From Chelativorans alearensis (GTDB lineage Bacteria; Pseudomonadota; Alphaproteobacteria; Rhizobiales; Rhizobiaceae), in assembly GCF_010993735.1 (NCBI RefSeq), contig NZ_WQNI01000027.1, positions 1-32,482 of the forward strand: a stretch of DNA of 32,482 nt, read 5' to 3'. This document shows, in pieces, positions 1 through 8,169 of the stretch. Under the pieces are notes generated by a model. It was not told where the DNA came from. It was given only the letters and a program-made list of their open reading frames with translations, and did no database searches. How positions within the stretch are numbered: the first letter of the stretch is position 1; every line of letters begins with the position of its first letter. Position numbers and translations under genes: made by a program.

Positions 1-72
1 GCACTCCTCGACCAGTTCACTCCCGCAGAATGCGCAAACTACTTCAGGGCTGCTGGATATGACCCGGATTAA
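1..72 (+). CDS. IS630-family transposase, C-terminal end (partial at window edge)
   Basis: The first 24 codons read in frame 1 to a TAA stop and encode a tail containing QFTPAECANYFRAAGY. This closely matches the C-terminal signature (F-x-P-x-E-C-x-N-Y-F-x-x-A-G-Y) of IS630-family DDE transposases. The rest of the gene lies outside the window, so its integrity cannot be judged. The downstream sequence passes straight into the body of a LysR regulator, which fits insertion of the element into that gene. Family assignment is by recognised motif only. Confidence 0.75.
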   Translation, partial: ALLDQFTPAECANYFRAAGYDPD

Positions 73-87
73 GCCGGACGTGCTCTA
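1..87 (+). mobile_element. Right end of an IS630-family insertion sequence
   Basis: The transposase stop is at 70-72, and LysR-like coding sequence is recognisable from about position 88. A CTAG tetranucleotide lies at 85-88. IS630-family elements insert at and duplicate TA, so the TA at 86-87 is the likely junction. The last ~13 bases after the stop would then be the terminal inverted repeat. The left end is outside the window, so this boundary is inferred. Confidence 0.5.
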
Positions 88-750
88 GTTCGGGCGGAAG
101 AGGCCGATGCGGCGATCTCGGAGCTTGCGCGAGAGCCGCAGGGCTTGCTTCGCGTCACCCTGCCGAACCTCTACGGTCAACTGCGGGTGGCACCCCTTCT
201 GCCGGAATTCATGCGGCGCTATCCCAGGCTCAAGCTGGAATTGTCCTTCGACGACCGTTATGTCGACCTCGTCGCACGGCGCGCCGATGTGGGCGTGCGG
301 ATCGGCAATCTGCAAACCGGTGACTATGTCGCGCGCAAGCTTGCGCCCAACACGCGGTTCCTCTGTGCTTCTTCCGACTATCTGCACCGGTTCGGTCGTC
401 CGACGGAGATCGCCGATTTGAGTCGTCACGCCTGCTTGCATTTCAGCCCGCTCATGGAAGAAAGCCGCTGGCGACTTTCGCATAACGGCCGCAAGCTTGA
501 GGTGCCGATCGACCCGGTACTGCGTGCAGACAATGCGGAAGCGCTGCGCCAGGCCGCGCTCGGCGGGCAGGGCATCGCACTTCTGGCGGATTTCCTCGTT
601 GAGGAGGATATCAAGGCTGGCCGTCTCGTGCAGGTACTGCCCGAATGGATAATTGCCGAGAGCTGGGTTTTCGCGGTCTACCCCCACGCCCGGTTCCTAC
701 CGATGAAGACGCGCGTCTTCGTAGACTTCCTGGCGGAGAATATCGGCTGA
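88..750 (+). pseudogene. LysR-family transcriptional regulator, 5'-truncated by an IS
   Basis: The reading frame is open from the IS end to a TGA at 750. It encodes the linker and effector-binding domain of a LysR regulator: a linker helix ending EPQGLLRVTLP, then a region typical of the CrgA/PA-type substrate-binding fold, including a DLVARRADVGVRIG stretch and GGQGIALLADFLV. The N-terminal winged helix-turn-helix of ~60 residues is absent and is replaced by the IS630 end. The first ATG/CTG in the remnant lies inside the linker, so any product would lack DNA binding. The other half may still exist on the far side of the IS, outside the window. Confidence 0.75.
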
Positions 751-807
751 CAGACAATCGCGGCGCCTGCCAGCTTGGCGATAGGCCTATAAGTGATGGG
801 ATCGCCG

Positions 808-1761
808 TTATTCCCGCAAAACTGTCAGGCGCTCTGCGTTGGGCAAGACTGACAATTCCATGAGAAAGAGCAGTTGCTCATTCGGCAGGAAGTGCTGCAT
901 CGCCTCGACAACCGAAGCCGCTCCGGCGTCGGGGTTGCTCCAGTCGGCCTCCAGGACTGCCGTCTCGAACCTGTCGAGATAGGTGTCCTGCCATGCCAGA
1001 AAGCCTGGTGTCACCGGCGCGCCATGGCCGATGTAAAGGACCATATCCTCTGGCAACTCATCCTGCAGCAATGTGATCGCGCGCGCCCATTCGGGGTTGT
1101 GGTTGTCGGCCATATACGCATGCATCAGACCGTAGGCGATGTCGCCGACAAAGGCTTGCGGCCGTTCGCCCTCATGGATGAAGATGCTGTCGTGGTGGGA
1201 TTCGGCCGGCCCGATGTCGCGGACCGTAAAGCGCAGTCCCGGCCCGAAATCCAGCAACTCGCCGTCGGCGACGCTCTGGTTGGCAAAGATGCGGTTCTGC
1301 GGCCATTCATCGCCGAACATCCCACTCAGCAGTTCGTTCTTCTGAACATCGTCACGGCGGGCGACGTCATTGACGCCGGAGACCGCGACGATGGGCACGT
1401 CAAGCCCCTCGGTAACATTGCCCAGTCCGGCATAGTGGTCTGGATGCGGGTGGGTCAGCAGGACTGCTCGCAGCGGCTTGCCGAGTTCGTCGACCTCGGC
1501 GCGAAGGGCTTTGGAGGCTGTGACGGTGAGCGTCGAATCGACGACGACCAGACCGTCTTGTCCCTCGATGATATAGGCATTGACGGGGAACGGCACCCCC
1601 TGCTCGAAGCGATGGATGGTCGTTTCCGATCCTTGATCGGCGGCAGCTTGTGCCGCACCCGTCAGCGCGGTTCCGTTTGTCGCGCCGAGCGTTGCCGCAG
1701 CCATGCTTTTAGCGAAAGTCCTGCGCGATATCTTGTTCGTGTGTTTCCCTGTGGAGCTCAT
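808..1761 (-). CDS. Tat-exported MBL-fold metallo-hydrolase
   Basis: A 317-residue metallo-beta-lactamase-fold hydrolase. The N-terminus carries a twin-arginine signal (S-R-R-T-F-A-K, residues 12-18) followed by a hydrophobic Ala-rich stretch to about residue 41, so a folded, metal-loaded enzyme is probably exported to the periplasm. Metal ligands are visible: HPHPDH at 104-109, a His pair at 189-190, Asp207 in VGDIAY and His246 in IGHGAP. The start ATG at 1761 has a GAGGAG Shine-Dalgarno 9 bases upstream. The gene lies 64 bp downstream of the alpha/beta hydrolase on the same strand and may be co-transcribed with it. The substrate is unknown; a lactone, thioester or quinone-dependent role cannot be told from sequence. 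Confidence 0.85.
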   Translation of the reverse strand: MSSTGKHTNKISRRTFAKSMAAATLGATNGTALTGAAQAAADQGSETTIHRFEQGVPFPVNAYIIEGQDGLVVVDSTLTVTASKALRAEVDELGKPLRAVLLTHPHPDHYAGLGNVTEGLDVPIVAVSGVNDVARRDDVQKNELLSGMFGDEWPQNRIFANQSVADGELLDFGPGLRFTVRDIGPAESHHDSIFIHEGERPQAFVGDIAYGLMHAYMADNHNPEWARAITLLQDELPEDMVLYIGHGAPVTPGFLAWQDTYLDRFETAVLEADWSNPDAGAASVVEAMQHFLPNEQLLFLMELSVLPNAERLTVLRE

Positions 1762-1825
1762 GGGAGGTGTCTCCTCGGTGTGCGAAGCGGCTGGCGCTGG
1801 TTGGGAGAATAGCGTCTTTGCGATT

Positions 1826-2719
1826 TTAAAGGTGCTGGTTCATCCAGGCCGAAACATACGCCACCGCCTGATCCACGAGCAGCGGGCTGTCATACAGCTC
1901 GATGTGATTTGTGGTTTCGATCCACTCGATGCGCTTTTCGCCGCCAAGACGCTCGAACGCCTTTGCCGCGTTTTCGGGGCGGCAGAAGAGGTCCCTCGTG
2001 CCGTGAACGATCAGCACGGGCGTTTGCGATATCAGATCGGCGCCCAGCATCGCATCGAAGCCGGCGAGATTGTAACCGGACAGCCTCGTTATCTCGTTCC
2101 TCCAATGGGGGCTGTATGAGCGCGGCGTTCCATAATAGTCGAAAGGCTCCTGGCCGGGCATGCCTGCGGCCTCACCCGCAACATCGCTGACGGCCTTGAT
2201 GCGACTCGGCGTTCCTTCGGCAATCAGTCTGAGTTCGTCGGCATACCCCTTGAGCCATTCGCTCTTCTGCTGCGCGGCCTCAGACGATTCTGGGCGGGCA
2301 TCGAGATAAGCGGCGGCGACCGTGGCGAGAGCCTTCACCCGGCGGTCGAAGGCCGCAAAGCGCAGGGCATATGAACCACCCAGACAGATGCCCACGGCGC
2401 CGATGCGGTCCGGATCCACCTCCGGGCGATCCTGAAGCCAACTCACCGCCGCGGCGAGATCGTCGAGCTTCTTCTGCGGCTCCTCGTGCTGGCGGATGCT
2501 TCCGCCGCTCTCGCCGAAATTGCGGTGATCGAAGGCAAGCGTAACGAAACCCATCTCGGCGAGCCGCTGCGCATACACGCCGGTCACCTGCTCCTTGACG
2601 CCCGTATAGGGCCCGGTGAAGACGAGCCCCGGCCGGGCGCCTTGTTCGGCGCCACCGTCCGGCGGAAAGAGATGGCCCACGACGGTCTCGCCGGCGACAT
2701 CAAAGGAGATGACTTCCAT
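1826..2719 (-). CDS. Alpha/beta hydrolase, dienelactone-hydrolase-like
   Basis: A 297-residue alpha/beta hydrolase. The nucleophile elbow reads GICLGG with Cys112 in place of the usual Ser, as in dienelactone hydrolases. The acid is probably Asp243 (HGTRD) and the base His272 (TTNHIE). An ATG 45 bases further upstream is in frame, but the one at 2719 has a GGAG 9 bases ahead and begins at the first conserved strand, so it is preferred. The gene is divergent from the LysR regulator at 2833, which probably controls it. The substrate is unknown; polyketide-like, carbamate or ester hydrolysis are all possible in this family. Confidence 0.8.
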   Translation of the reverse strand: MEVISFDVAGETVVGHLFPPDGGAEQGARPGLVFTGPYTGVKEQVTGVYAQRLAEMGFVTLAFDHRNFGESGGSIRQHEEPQKKLDDLAAAVSWLQDRPEVDPDRIGAVGICLGGSYALRFAAFDRRVKALATVAAAYLDARPESSEAAQQKSEWLKGYADELRLIAEGTPSRIKAVSDVAGEAAGMPGQEPFDYYGTPRSYSPHWRNEITRLSGYNLAGFDAMLGADLISQTPVLIVHGTRDLFCRPENAAKAFERLGGEKRIEWIETTNHIELYDSPLLVDQAVAYVSAWMNQHL

Positions 2720-2773
2720 ATCCAACGCTCCATGAACACTTGTCGGGCATGCTAATGTGGGCAAGGTTATTTA

Positions 2774-2814
2774 TGAATGGCATTCAATTCTATTTCATCT
2801 ATTGAAGATATCAA
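2774..2814. promoter_or_regulatory. Palindrome cluster in the divergent LysR/hydrolase promoter
   Basis: In the 113-bp gap between two divergent genes there are three inverted repeats: TGAAT-GGC-ATTCA (2774-2786), TTCA-TCTAT-TGAA (2794-2806) and TTGA-AGATA-TCAA (2802-2814). The second and third fit the T-N11-A geometry of LysR boxes. The first two are centred 20 bp apart, about two helical turns. This is what a recognition site plus activation site for a LysR regulator would look like. The binding protein is inferred from the divergent arrangement. Confidence 0.55.
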
Positions 2815-2832
2815 TGAAGCCGGAGCATTCTG

Positions 2833-3753
2833 GTGAAACACCGTCAGATCGACCTCAATCTGTTGCGCGTCTTCGATGTTCTCATGGAGGAGCGCAGCGT
2901 GTCGCGTGCCGCCTCCCGGCTAGGCCTCACCCAGTCAAGCACCAGCAACGCGCTCGATCGTCTGCGCCGCTCTCTCGGCGACCGTATCCTCGAACGCGAG
3001 GGCAATGGCATGGTCCCGACGCGCGCCGCGATCGAACTGTGGCCGCACGTGCAATCGGCGATCCGTCAAATCGACCTGGGGCTGGAGGCTCTCGCGCGCT
3101 TCAACCCTTCAAGGCTGCGCGCCACCTTCAGCATTGGGATAGACGAATACAGCCTCACCCTGATGGGGGCGGGGCTCATGGCAGCTCTGAAGGACAAGGC
3201 GCCCCATGTGAAGCTGGCATTTCTTCCAGCGACGCCGCAGCAGAACGCCGAAGAGCTCTTCGCCGGCGCGCTTGACCTGATCATAGGGCCGGTATGGCAG
3301 GCCTTTCCAGGATTGGAGCGTGCCGTGTTGCTGCATGAGACCTTTGTCGGTCTCGCCGATGCCGGTCATCCCCTGTTTCGTACCGCAAAGGATGGTTCCG
3401 GTCCAAGCGTGGAAGACTATGTCCGCTTTCCGCACCTTCTCGTATCACAACGTGGTTTGGTGCGCGGCAATGTCGATGCCGGCCTGCACAAGATCGGCTA
3501 CCGCCGCAAAGTGGCGGTGACCATCCCTTCCTACGCTAGCGCGCCGGCTTTCCTCACGGGCTCGGAACTCATCCTGAATTTGGGCCGCCGGCTCGCCGGA
3601 AAGGTCGCAGCCTCGGCTGGGCTTAAAATCTTCGCCCTGCCTCTGGATGTTCCCGGCTTCGACATCGCCGCGCTCTGGCATCCCCGAAACACCGCGTCCA
3701 AGTCGCACAACTGGCTGCGCGGGCAAATGCGCGAGGTCTGCTCACGGCTCTAG
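2833..3753 (+). CDS. LysR-family transcriptional regulator
   Basis: A full-length (306-residue) LysR regulator. The N-terminal winged helix-turn-helix spans about residues 6-63 (RQIDLNLLRVFDVLMEE, then SVSRAASRLGLTQSSTSNAL). The effector domain runs from about residue 92 to 300. The start is GTG at 2833, preceded by GGAG at 2822-2825. The N-terminus (DLNLLRVFDVLMEERSVSRAA) resembles the NodD/PcpR-like branch. The gene is divergent from the alpha/beta hydrolase, so it is the obvious candidate regulator of that hydrolase and of the MBL protein beyond it. The inducer is unknown. Confidence 0.9.
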   Translation: MKHRQIDLNLLRVFDVLMEERSVSRAASRLGLTQSSTSNALDRLRRSLGDRILEREGNGMVPTRAAIELWPHVQSAIRQIDLGLEALARFNPSRLRATFSIGIDEYSLTLMGAGLMAALKDKAPHVKLAFLPATPQQNAEELFAGALDLIIGPVWQAFPGLERAVLLHETFVGLADAGHPLFRTAKDGSGPSVEDYVRFPHLLVSQRGLVRGNVDAGLHKIGYRRKVAVTIPSYASAPAFLTGSELILNLGRRLAGKVAASAGLKIFALPLDVPGFDIAALWHPRNTASKSHNWLRGQMREVCSRL

Positions 3754-3818
3754 GCTCAGGTCGCGCCTGCTCGACCCCGCCCACATCATCGCGGATCGCC
3801 CGGGCCGCGCGCCCAGGC

Positions 3819-5513
3819 TCATTCCCAATCCGCGTAGACTGCTTTCAAGCGTTCGATCTCTTCCTCCGTCCACCCTTCCGGCGCCGTCACCGCTATCCAC
3901 GCGTCGATGTAGTCTTCAGGCGCATAACGGTGACCGTAACCAAGCGGAACCTTTACCGCCGCTGCCATATCGACTGTCAACTGAAGCAGCGTTACGATCG
4001 GATACCAGCGCAGATGACGCGAGACGTCGGGGCCGCGCGGGGGGTTCATCCACTCCGGCTCCCGGTAGAGCGCCTCGGAATCGAAGAACGTCACTGGATC
4101 GCTGGCATATTGCAGATAGACAAGACGGATCGGCCCCCAACGCGCGCCCGGCTTCTTCAGCGTGTTCCACTGGTTCGTGAAACGTATGACGGATCCGTCT
4201 CTGAATTGCGGTAGCCATGCCGGCGAGCGCGGATTGCGGTCCTCGGTGATGTTTTGCCACCGTTCACTCGCAAAGGGTGGACCACTCCACAACGCGCCAT
4301 GGAACGGGTCCCCCACGACATCATAGATGTCGGTCGACAACTGCGAGTTCAGTGCGCCGAGGCTCAATCCGTATAGATACAGCTTCGGACGATCGTTCCT
4401 GGGCAGTTGCGTCCAAAAGTCGTAGACCTTGTCGAATAGGAGATGAGCTGTTTCCGCGCCATAGTCGGGTTCGACCAACAAGGACAACCAACTGGCCAGG
4501 TAGGAATACTGAACCGCGACGCTCGCGACGTCGCCGCGATGGAGGTATTCGAGGGGGTTGATGGCGCTCTCGTCGACCATACCCGTTCCACTCGGGGTGA
4601 TTACGACGAGCACGGAGCGTTCGAACGCACCGACCCGTTTGAGTTCGTGCAGCGCCAGTTCCGCGCGCTCCTCGACAGTGTCTGCTGAATTCAGTCCAAC
4701 ATATACGCGTATCGGGTCGAGCGCCTTTTCGCCGAGGAATTCACTTAGTCTCCCGCGTCTCGGACCCCAGGAGACGAACTGGCGGCCTGCCCGCCCCAAA
4801 TTGTCCCAGTCGATGAGAGATTCCTCGCTTCCTGTCCTGAGGGGGTTGATCGGCGCCACTACATCGCTCTCCACTAGGGCATCGAATTTCTGGTAGGAAG
4901 CATCTGCCGCGCGCATGCCGTATTTGATGAGAACTCCGTCAGCCAGCGACCAGAACAACGCGACTGCCGCCGCCACGCTTAAGGCGTTCGAAACGCGCCT
5001 TGGTATGTGGTGTCTGAGCCAGCTGGAAAATAGCAGGGCAGTCAGCCGAAAAAGCTGTCCCAGGACATAGAGTACGGTGAACGTGACTATGGCGATGGCG
5101 CCAACCCTGAAGGGATGGGCGCTGTCGACCGGTTCAAGCTCCATCAGTTCCCGGATCGAATTCTGCCATCCGGACGTGCGCCACAGAAAGACAAGTGCGA
5201 TTGCTACGCAGATCACCGCGGCGATGAGCTTGATGATCGGCTCTTCACGCTCGCCAGGTTCTGGAAGCTCAAGATATGCCCAGAGCCAGTGTCCGAAAAC
5301 GCCGATGCCGTAGCCGGCTGCGAGCGAAACCCCCGAAAGCACGCCCTGCATCAAGTAAGTGCGCGGGATCAGGCTGGGAGTCAGCGAGGCGGCAAAAAAC
5401 AGCGTGGCAACTAGAAGGCCTGGGACCGAGAACAGCTTTTCCAGCTTCACGATCCAATAGAGGGTCGTTGTGCCGTATCTGGTGACGTTCCACTGTTGAT
5501 AATCGTATTTCAT
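3819..5513 (-). CDS. Membrane alpha/beta-hydrolase of the Abhydrolase_9 family
   Basis: A 564-residue protein with two parts. Residues ~27-195 form a membrane domain with about four to five hydrophobic segments, including one followed by the SLTPSLIPR signature. The C-terminal ~330 residues form a hydrolase domain with nucleophile elbow G-L-S-L-G (382-386, Ser384), DPVTFFD and a C-terminal GYGHRYAPEDYIDAW segment that may supply the catalytic His. Length and layout match Pfam families PF15420 (N-terminal) and PF10081 (catalytic), both of unknown physiological substrate. It is monocistronic, with a 250-bp region upstream that contains a 23-bp near-palindrome. It is convergent with the LysR gene on its left. 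Confidence 0.85.
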   Translation of the reverse strand: MKYDYQQWNVTRYGTTTLYWIVKLEKLFSVPGLLVATLFFAASLTPSLIPRTYLMQGVLSGVSLAAGYGIGVFGHWLWAYLELPEPGEREEPIIKLIAAVICVAIALVFLWRTSGWQNSIRELMELEPVDSAHPFRVGAIAIVTFTVLYVLGQLFRLTALLFSSWLRHHIPRRVSNALSVAAAVALFWSLADGVLIKYGMRAADASYQKFDALVESDVVAPINPLRTGSEESLIDWDNLGRAGRQFVSWGPRRGRLSEFLGEKALDPIRVYVGLNSADTVEERAELALHELKRVGAFERSVLVVITPSGTGMVDESAINPLEYLHRGDVASVAVQYSYLASWLSLLVEPDYGAETAHLLFDKVYDFWTQLPRNDRPKLYLYGLSLGALNSQLSTDIYDVVGDPFHGALWSGPPFASERWQNITEDRNPRSPAWLPQFRDGSVIRFTNQWNTLKKPGARWGPIRLVYLQYASDPVTFFDSEALYREPEWMNPPRGPDVSRHLRWYPIVTLLQLTVDMAAAVKVPLGYGHRYAPEDYIDAWIAVTAPEGWTEEEIERLKAVYADWE

Positions 5514-5606
5514 GGCGAGGTCTGGTCAAACTGCCGCCCCCAGGTACTTTACGATGGGGCGCATCGTGCCATTTTCAATCCCGACGTAAGCACGCGGGCG
5601 CTTGGC

Positions 5607-5629
5607 GAACGTTTGAAATTCAAGCGTTC
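5607..5629. promoter_or_regulatory. 23-bp near-perfect inverted repeat upstream of the membrane hydrolase
   Basis: GAACGTTTGAA (5607-5617), one central A, then TTCAAGCGTTC (5619-5629). The arms pair at 10 of 11 positions. The centre lies about 105 bp upstream of the hydrolase start at 5513 in otherwise gene-free DNA. This is a plausible operator for an unknown regulator. It also superficially resembles GGAAC/CGTT ECF-sigma promoters, but the 14-base spacing is wrong for those. Confidence 0.4.
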
Positions 5630-5714
5630 TTGGCATGATGGCCGTACGTGAGACGGCTCATTTTGTGCCGGGTTGACCTTGGATATGGCTTTGCACGCCG
5701 TGGTGGAGCGCAAA

Positions 5715-5730
5715 TACCGCTTGAGCGGTA
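5715..5730 (-). terminator. Possible terminator of the LacI/sulfatase operon
   Basis: TACCGC-TTGA-GCGGTA is a perfect 6-bp stem with a 4-base loop, 37 bases beyond the stop of the LacI gene on the minus strand. On that strand it is followed by only a short T-run (ATTTG). It is therefore a weak intrinsic terminator candidate rather than a convincing one. Confidence 0.35.
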
Positions 5731-5766
5731 AGGTCGGCGCTGACCCGCAAGCTGAGAGGGGAGGTG

Positions 5767-6801
5767 CTATGCCGAGGCGCGGCGGACAAGCCGCCAAGGA
5801 ACGTCGAAGAGCGTGGGAGCGACTCCCTTCGCCCCGGTGATCAATGCGATCAGATGATCGGCCAAGGGCTTGAAGTTGGTCGTTTCGGGACCGATCGTCG
5901 TCAGCGGCGGATGGCTGAACTCGCCTTCCTCCACATTGCCGCAGCCGATAACGGCAATATCGTCGGGGACGGACAAGCCGGCCTCCTCGAAGGCGTGAAG
6001 CGCGGTCACGGCCGCCAAGTCAGACTCGGCGAAAAGCGCTGTCGGCCGCTCTTCGAGCGCAAGCAGCGTGTTGGCATGGGTGAAGGCGGCCTTGCGCCCT
6101 TCCGCGCCGCGCACAAGCAGCTCCTGCCGGAAAGGCAGGTTTCGCTCTTGAAGAAACTGGTAGTAGGCGGCCACGCGGCTTCCCTCGGCCACCCCATCGT
6201 GCAGCATGTAGGCGATGCGGCGATGGCCGGTGTCATGCAGGTAGGCCAACGCCGTCGATACCGCCCTGGCCGTATGCTGGCGGACGACCGAGAAGCTCGC
6301 CGGCTCGATTGACGGATGGAAGATGACGGCAGGCCGCCCGGCCGCCGCAAGCCGTACCGCGAACTGCGAGATTTCAGCTTCGGAAAGATGCTGCCAGTCA
6401 GCAATCAGGCCGTCGGCAAGGCCGCTTTCGACCTCGCTCACGATCCTGCCGACCCGCTCCGCCGAATCGCCCGCGGCGATGATGGTGGAGAAGCCGTGCA
6501 TGGCGACGGCAGACTGAACATCCTGAGCGATGCGGTCGCTGAATGGCACGCCCAGCCGGGGCAGGAGCAGGCAGATGCGCTCCGCCTGCTGCCGGCGAAG
6601 CTGGCGGGCCGTCCGGTTCTGCACGTAATTGAGCTCGTTGACCGCCTCCAGGATGCGCTGGCGCGCCTCCTTGCCGACGAACTTCAGACGCGCGCTGTCG
6701 CCACTCAGTAGATAGGAGACGGCCGCCGTCGAGACTCCGGCGCGACGCGCGACGTCGGCCATGGTCGGCGCCTTCTTCCGATCGATATTGCTCTCGCCCA
6801 T
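5767..6801 (-). CDS. LacI-family transcriptional regulator
   Basis: A 344-residue LacI/GalR regulator. The helix-turn-helix is at residues ~14-34 (MADVARRAGVSTAAVSYLLS), the hinge helix follows around 60-68 (NRTARQLRR), and a periplasmic-binding-like effector domain runs from about 75 to 340. An internal ATG at 6762 (residue 14) has a good AAGAAGG upstream, so a 331-residue form is possible. It is the last gene of the ABC-sulfatase operon, 15 bp after the sulfatase, and probably binds the 16-bp palindrome at 11239-11254 in front of the operon's first gene. The inducer is probably the imported sugar or a derivative. Confidence 0.9.
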   Translation of the reverse strand: MGESNIDRKKAPTMADVARRAGVSTAAVSYLLSGDSARLKFVGKEARQRILEAVNELNYVQNRTARQLRRQQAERICLLLPRLGVPFSDRIAQDVQSAVAMHGFSTIIAAGDSAERVGRIVSEVESGLADGLIADWQHLSEAEISQFAVRLAAAGRPAVIFHPSIEPASFSVVRQHTARAVSTALAYLHDTGHRRIAYMLHDGVAEGSRVAAYYQFLQERNLPFRQELLVRGAEGRKAAFTHANTLLALEERPTALFAESDLAAVTALHAFEEAGLSVPDDIAVIGCGNVEEGEFSHPPLTTIGPETTNFKPLADHLIALITGAKGVAPTLFDVPWRLVRRASA

Positions 6802-6816
6802 TCAAAAAGCCCGCGA

Positions 6817-8160
6817 TCATCCTCCGCTCACGAGCTCTTCATGCCAATTTTTGTGCTCGACGGGAAGGATGGCAGGTTTCGCCTCGCCCGCTTGCCGCAT
6901 ATAGAAGACGATGCGGTCTCGCAGCCAGGCGCGGGTGGTGGCGTGTTCCGGCGAGGCGATGAGGTTCTTCAGCTCGTTCGGGTCTTCCTCGAGGTCGTAA
7001 AGCCGCGCCTCGGCATAAATATCGCTGTCCGCATCGTGCCAGCCATCCTTTCCGGGCGCCTCGATCTCGTATTTCCACCGCCTGGTGCGCAAGGCGCGGC
7101 CGACATGATGCTCACTGATTTGGACGAAGATCTCGTCGGACGGCAACTCGTCGCCTCGTAGAGCGGGAAGGATCGAGCGGCCCTGCATTGCCTCCGGTAC
7201 GCTGAGGCCGGCGGCGTCGAGCAAGGTCGGGGCCAGATCGATGAGGCTTGCGAACCCATCGAAGGCCCCAACATCGTCAAAGCCCGGTCCGTGGAAAAGC
7301 GTGGGCACACGGATCGAAGCCTCGTGGCAGGAGCGTTTGTACTCGTTGTTTCGCGTCTTGAAGTGGCAACCATGATCGGACGTGAAGAGGATGATCGTGT
7401 CATTCAGCAGATTCAAACTGAACAGCGCCTCCACTAGCCGCCCGAATGCCTCGTCGAGCCTCGCCACCATGCCGAGATAGCCTGGAAAATGCGCGGCGGT
7501 CGTGCCGCCCAGTGCGGCGAGATCTCCGGGGATGGCCAGCTTTCTGCGGATCCTCTCCTCATAACCAAGCGGCGCCGGGTAGTTGTCGGTCTGGTTCTGG
7601 TGATGCGGCTCCAGGAAAGACAGGAACAGGAAAAACGGCTCCTCGCCCTTGGACGCGATATAGCGGATCGCGGCGTCCGTCAGCGCATCGACCCGGTAGC
7701 CCGGAAGCTTCACCGGCATGCCGTCATTGTCGTGTACGATGGTGTCGAACGGCCCCGACGTAAACTCCAAAATATTCGAGGCAAGCCAGTAGCGATAGCC
7801 GCCGCGCTCTTCCTGGGTCACTGGTTCGGCCGAGCCCAGATGCCACTTGCCGATATACGCGGTGTCGTAGCCGGCTGCGCCGAAATGGTGCGCCAGCGTC
7901 GGCTCGCCCTTGGGCAGTGGGATGTTGTTGCGGTAGCAGCCGGTGACAGTTGGATACTTTCCTGTCTGAAAGACGGAGCGGGCCGGTCCGCAGACGGGCT
8001 GGCAGGTGAAGGAATTCGCCACGAAGGTCCCGGTTTCGGCTAGACGGTCGAAATTCGGCGTCAGGTCGAGCGGATTGCCATGCGCACCGATAGTGTCCCA
8101 GCGCTGCTGGTCAGTAAAGAAGACGACGACGTTCGGCCGGCGGGATGTCATGGGCTGCAT
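6817..8160 (-). CDS. Cytoplasmic type I sulfatase (formylglycine-dependent)
   Basis: A 447-residue sulfatase of the alkaline phosphatase superfamily. The signature C-x-P-x-R is present as CGPAR at residues 57-61. Cys57 would be converted to formylglycine by a sulfatase-maturating enzyme encoded elsewhere. The N-terminal metal site FFTDQQR (Asp17) and the second metal site (SDHG within LFTSDHGCHFK) are intact. There is no signal peptide, so the enzyme acts in the cytoplasm on an already imported sulfate ester. It starts 9 bp after the second permease gene and is followed by the LacI gene. ATGs at 8160 and 8151 both have a usable GGAG. The substrate (sulfated monosaccharide, oligosaccharide or other ester) is not determinable from sequence. 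Confidence 0.88.
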   Translation of the reverse strand: MQPMTSRRPNVVVFFTDQQRWDTIGAHGNPLDLTPNFDRLAETGTFVANSFTCQPVCGPARSVFQTGKYPTVTGCYRNNIPLPKGEPTLAHHFGAAGYDTAYIGKWHLGSAEPVTQEERGGYRYWLASNILEFTSGPFDTIVHDNDGMPVKLPGYRVDALTDAAIRYIASKGEEPFFLFLSFLEPHHQNQTDNYPAPLGYEERIRRKLAIPGDLAALGGTTAAHFPGYLGMVARLDEAFGRLVEALFSLNLLNDTIILFTSDHGCHFKTRNNEYKRSCHEASIRVPTLFHGPGFDDVGAFDGFASLIDLAPTLLDAAGLSVPEAMQGRSILPALRGDELPSDEIFVQISEHHVGRALRTRRWKYEIEAPGKDGWHDADSDIYAEARLYDLEEDPNELKNLIASPEHATTRAWLRDRIVFYMRQAGEAKPAILPVEHKNWHEELVSGG

Positions 8161-8169
8161 TGGCTCCGG

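Noticed and set aside
5607-5629. ECF-sigma (EcfG-type) promoter formed by GAAC and CGTT
   Set aside because: Spacing between the two elements is 14 bases, shorter than the 16-18 of that promoter class; the perfect symmetry suggests an operator instead.
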